In this document: one piece after another, positions 62,976-64,000 of the stretch
How the letters are laid out: each line of letters begins with the position of its first letter
Numbering within the stretch: the stretch's first letter is position 1
DNA from: Mycobacterium sp. 3519A
Lineage (GTDB): Bacteria; Actinomycetota; Actinomycetes; Mycobacteriales; Mycobacteriaceae
Length of the DNA: 64,000 nt
Reading direction: 5' to 3'
NCBI RefSeq assembly: GCF_900240945.1
Contig: NZ_OESG01000014.1
Span: forward strand, 62,001-126,000
Notes under the pieces: generated by a model
Database searches by the model: none
Seen by the model: the letters and a program-made list of their open reading frames with translations, nothing else
What the model was told of the DNA's origin: nothing
Program-made: the position numbers and the translations under genes

Positions 62976-63440
62976 ATGACCGCACCCGCCGTCACGTCCG
63001 TTCGCGCCGGCGACCGCGACCGGGAAAGGACCGCCAAGCAGTTGGGGCTGGCGCTGTCCCAGGGCTACCTCGCCTTCGACGAGTACGACCACCGACTGCA
63101 GGCCACCTTCGCCGCGCACAGCACCGCTGAACTGCGTCAACTCGTCGCCGATCTACCGCTCGCGCAACTGCACCGCAACGACCCCGAGCGAAAGGCAGCG
63201 CGGCAGCGTGCCGCCCGACTCGGCGTGCGCATCCATCTGGGCGCCTACCTGGCGATGGTCGTCATCGTGCTGACGGTGTGGTTGGCGGTCGGCCTGACCG
63301 CGGGGGCGTGGTACTTCTGGCCGATCTGGCCGATCCTCGGCGCAGGCATCGGCGTGGCCGGCCACGCACTACCGATTCGATACGCGGTGCTGGCGCCGTG
63401 CCGGCGTCACGGCTCGATCAGCCCCGCCCGGATCGCATAG
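62976..63440 (+). CDS. DUF1707 and 2TM domain membrane protein
   Basis: The 154-residue protein has an N-terminal DUF1707 domain (VRAGDRDRERTAKQLGLALS, then YLAFDEYDHRLQATFAAHST) and two membrane helices (AYLAMVVIVLTVWLAVGLTA and FWPIWPILGAGIGVAGHALP). DUF1707 is a short SHOCT-like domain in actinobacteria with no known activity. GGAGGGCCCC precedes ATG 62976. Its final 34 bp overlap the convergent response-regulator gene, and the promoter is strong and palindromic. Confidence 0.88.
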   Translation: MTAPAVTSVRAGDRDRERTAKQLGLALSQGYLAFDEYDHRLQATFAAHSTAELRQLVADLPLAQLHRNDPERKAARQRAARLGVRIHLGAYLAMVVIVLTVWLAVGLTAGAWYFWPIWPILGAGIGVAGHALPIRYAVLAPCRRHGSISPARIA

Positions 63441-64000
63441 CGGGTCAACTCGAGGCGGTCCCTGAGGCCGAGTTTGGCCAGTGTGTTCGTCCGGTGCCGG
63501 TCGACGGTCTTGGCGCTGATGCCCAGCGTGTTGGCGATCTCCCGCGTCGAGTATCCCTCGGCGATCAGTTTGAGCACCTCTTCTTCGCGTGGCGTGAGAA
63601 TCGTGTCGGGCAGGTCGTCGCCCTGCCTGGCGCGGTGCAGGTAGTCACGGATCAGCGCCGTCACCGCACCGGCGTACAGGAACGGCTCACCGCGCAACGT
63701 CGCCCGGCACGCCTCGAGCAGGTCGCGGTCGGCCACCGATTTGAGCACGTACCCCGACGCGCCTGCCTTGAGCGCCTCGAAGAAGTACTGCTCGTTGTCG
63801 TACATCGACAGGATCAGGATCCGCAGGTGCGGATGCCTGCGGTTGATCTCGCGGGCAGCCTGCAGTCCGGTCATCCGCGGCATCGCGATGTCGAGGATGG
63901 CCAGGTCGGCCGGGGTGTGCTCGAGGACGTCCAGCGCCTCGTGCCCGTCGGCAGCCTCGGCCACCACCTGCAGATCGGGTTCGGCGTCGATGATCCTGCG
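63407..64000 (-). CDS. NarL/FixJ-family response regulator, 5' end cut by window
   Basis: About 198 residues are visible; the N-terminus lies beyond base 64000. The receiver domain has the phospho-acceptor Asp in LAILDIAMPR and the conserved Lys in GYVLKSVADR. A LuxR-type helix-turn-helix follows: LTPREEEVLKLIAEGYSTRE, then IANTLGISAKTVDRHRTNTL. It is presumably paired with a histidine kinase outside the window. Its 3' end overlaps the DUF1707 gene by 34 bp. Confidence 0.93.
   Translation of the reverse strand, partial: RRIIDAEPDLQVVAEAADGHEALDVLEHTPADLAILDIAMPRMTGLQAAREINRRHPHLRILILSMYDNEQYFFEALKAGASGYVLKSVADRDLLEACRATLRGEPFLYAGAVTALIRDYLHRARQGDDLPDTILTPREEEVLKLIAEGYSTREIANTLGISAKTVDRHRTNTLAKLGLRDRLELTRYAIRAGLIEP

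Overview
The window is high-GC actinobacterial DNA, and gene order and content point to a mycobacterium, most likely a rapid-growing Mycolicibacterium. The signs are RamB beside isocitrate lyase, GroEL2 with a Gly-Met tail under CIRCE control, an IniA-type dynamin, a PE-PPE-domain hydrolase, DUF4193 and DUF1707 proteins, and many leaderless genes. From memory of M. tuberculosis, 1.3-10.1 kb follows the Rv0468-Rv0460 block, 21-24 kb resembles Rv0457c-Rv0456c, and 56.4-62.4 kb follows Rv0439c-Rv0435c, with groEL2 (Rv0440) at 32.7 kb. Between these conserved blocks lie lineage-specific insertions.

Region 1 (0-10.1 kb) is a C2 and fatty-acid metabolism locus. It holds a truncated serine hydrolase, fadB2, isocitrate lyase (aceA/icl1) with a 57-bp tandem repeat at its 3' end, an acyl-ACP thioesterase, the XRE regulator RamB with likely binding sites, a CMD-family protein, small proteins, lpdC and two membrane proteins. 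Region 2 (10.2-20.9 kb) is an oxidative cluster. A MoxR ATPase, a VWA protein and a form II (AYRGAGR) molybdenum hydroxylase in S-L-M order with CoxG are followed by a GAF regulator, a Zn alcohol dehydrogenase and a divergent SnoaL-FMO flavoprotein, the last two separated by a large nested inverted repeat. Region 3 (21-32.6 kb) holds a prolyl oligopeptidase, two crotonases, an aldehyde dehydrogenase, a D-aminoacylase, small stress or detoxification enzymes, a repetitive secreted protein and a methyltransferase.

Region 4 (32.7-37.2 kb) holds groEL2 with two CIRCE operators, a PE-PPE hydrolase, and a TetR/SDR divergent pair. Region 5 (37.3-56.4 kb) is an accessory block bracketed by two paralogous SDR genes in direct orientation. 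It contains twin VWA membrane proteins, an alpha/beta-hydrolase-adenylate cyclase fusion, a CtaG-like protein, a helicase, and the most interesting locus of the window: an IniB-like protein, an IniA-type dynamin GTPase and an internally duplicated acidic protein on one strand, facing a membrane Hsp70-like protein with a Pro/Thr-rich tail. PH-domain membrane proteins, an HAD phosphatase, a peptidase E homologue and a flavoprotein monooxygenase follow.

Region 6 (56.4-64 kb) is a compact operon SDR-moeA-psd-pssA-AAA ATPase (molybdopterin and phosphatidylethanolamine synthesis), then an SRPBCC protein and a DUF1707 membrane protein sharing a palindromic promoter, and a truncated NarL-type response regulator. 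I saw no rRNA, tRNA, CRISPR array, transposase or phage genes. Three copies of a roughly 60-bp palindromic-ended dispersed repeat occur, at 23.0, 23.1 and 62.4 kb.
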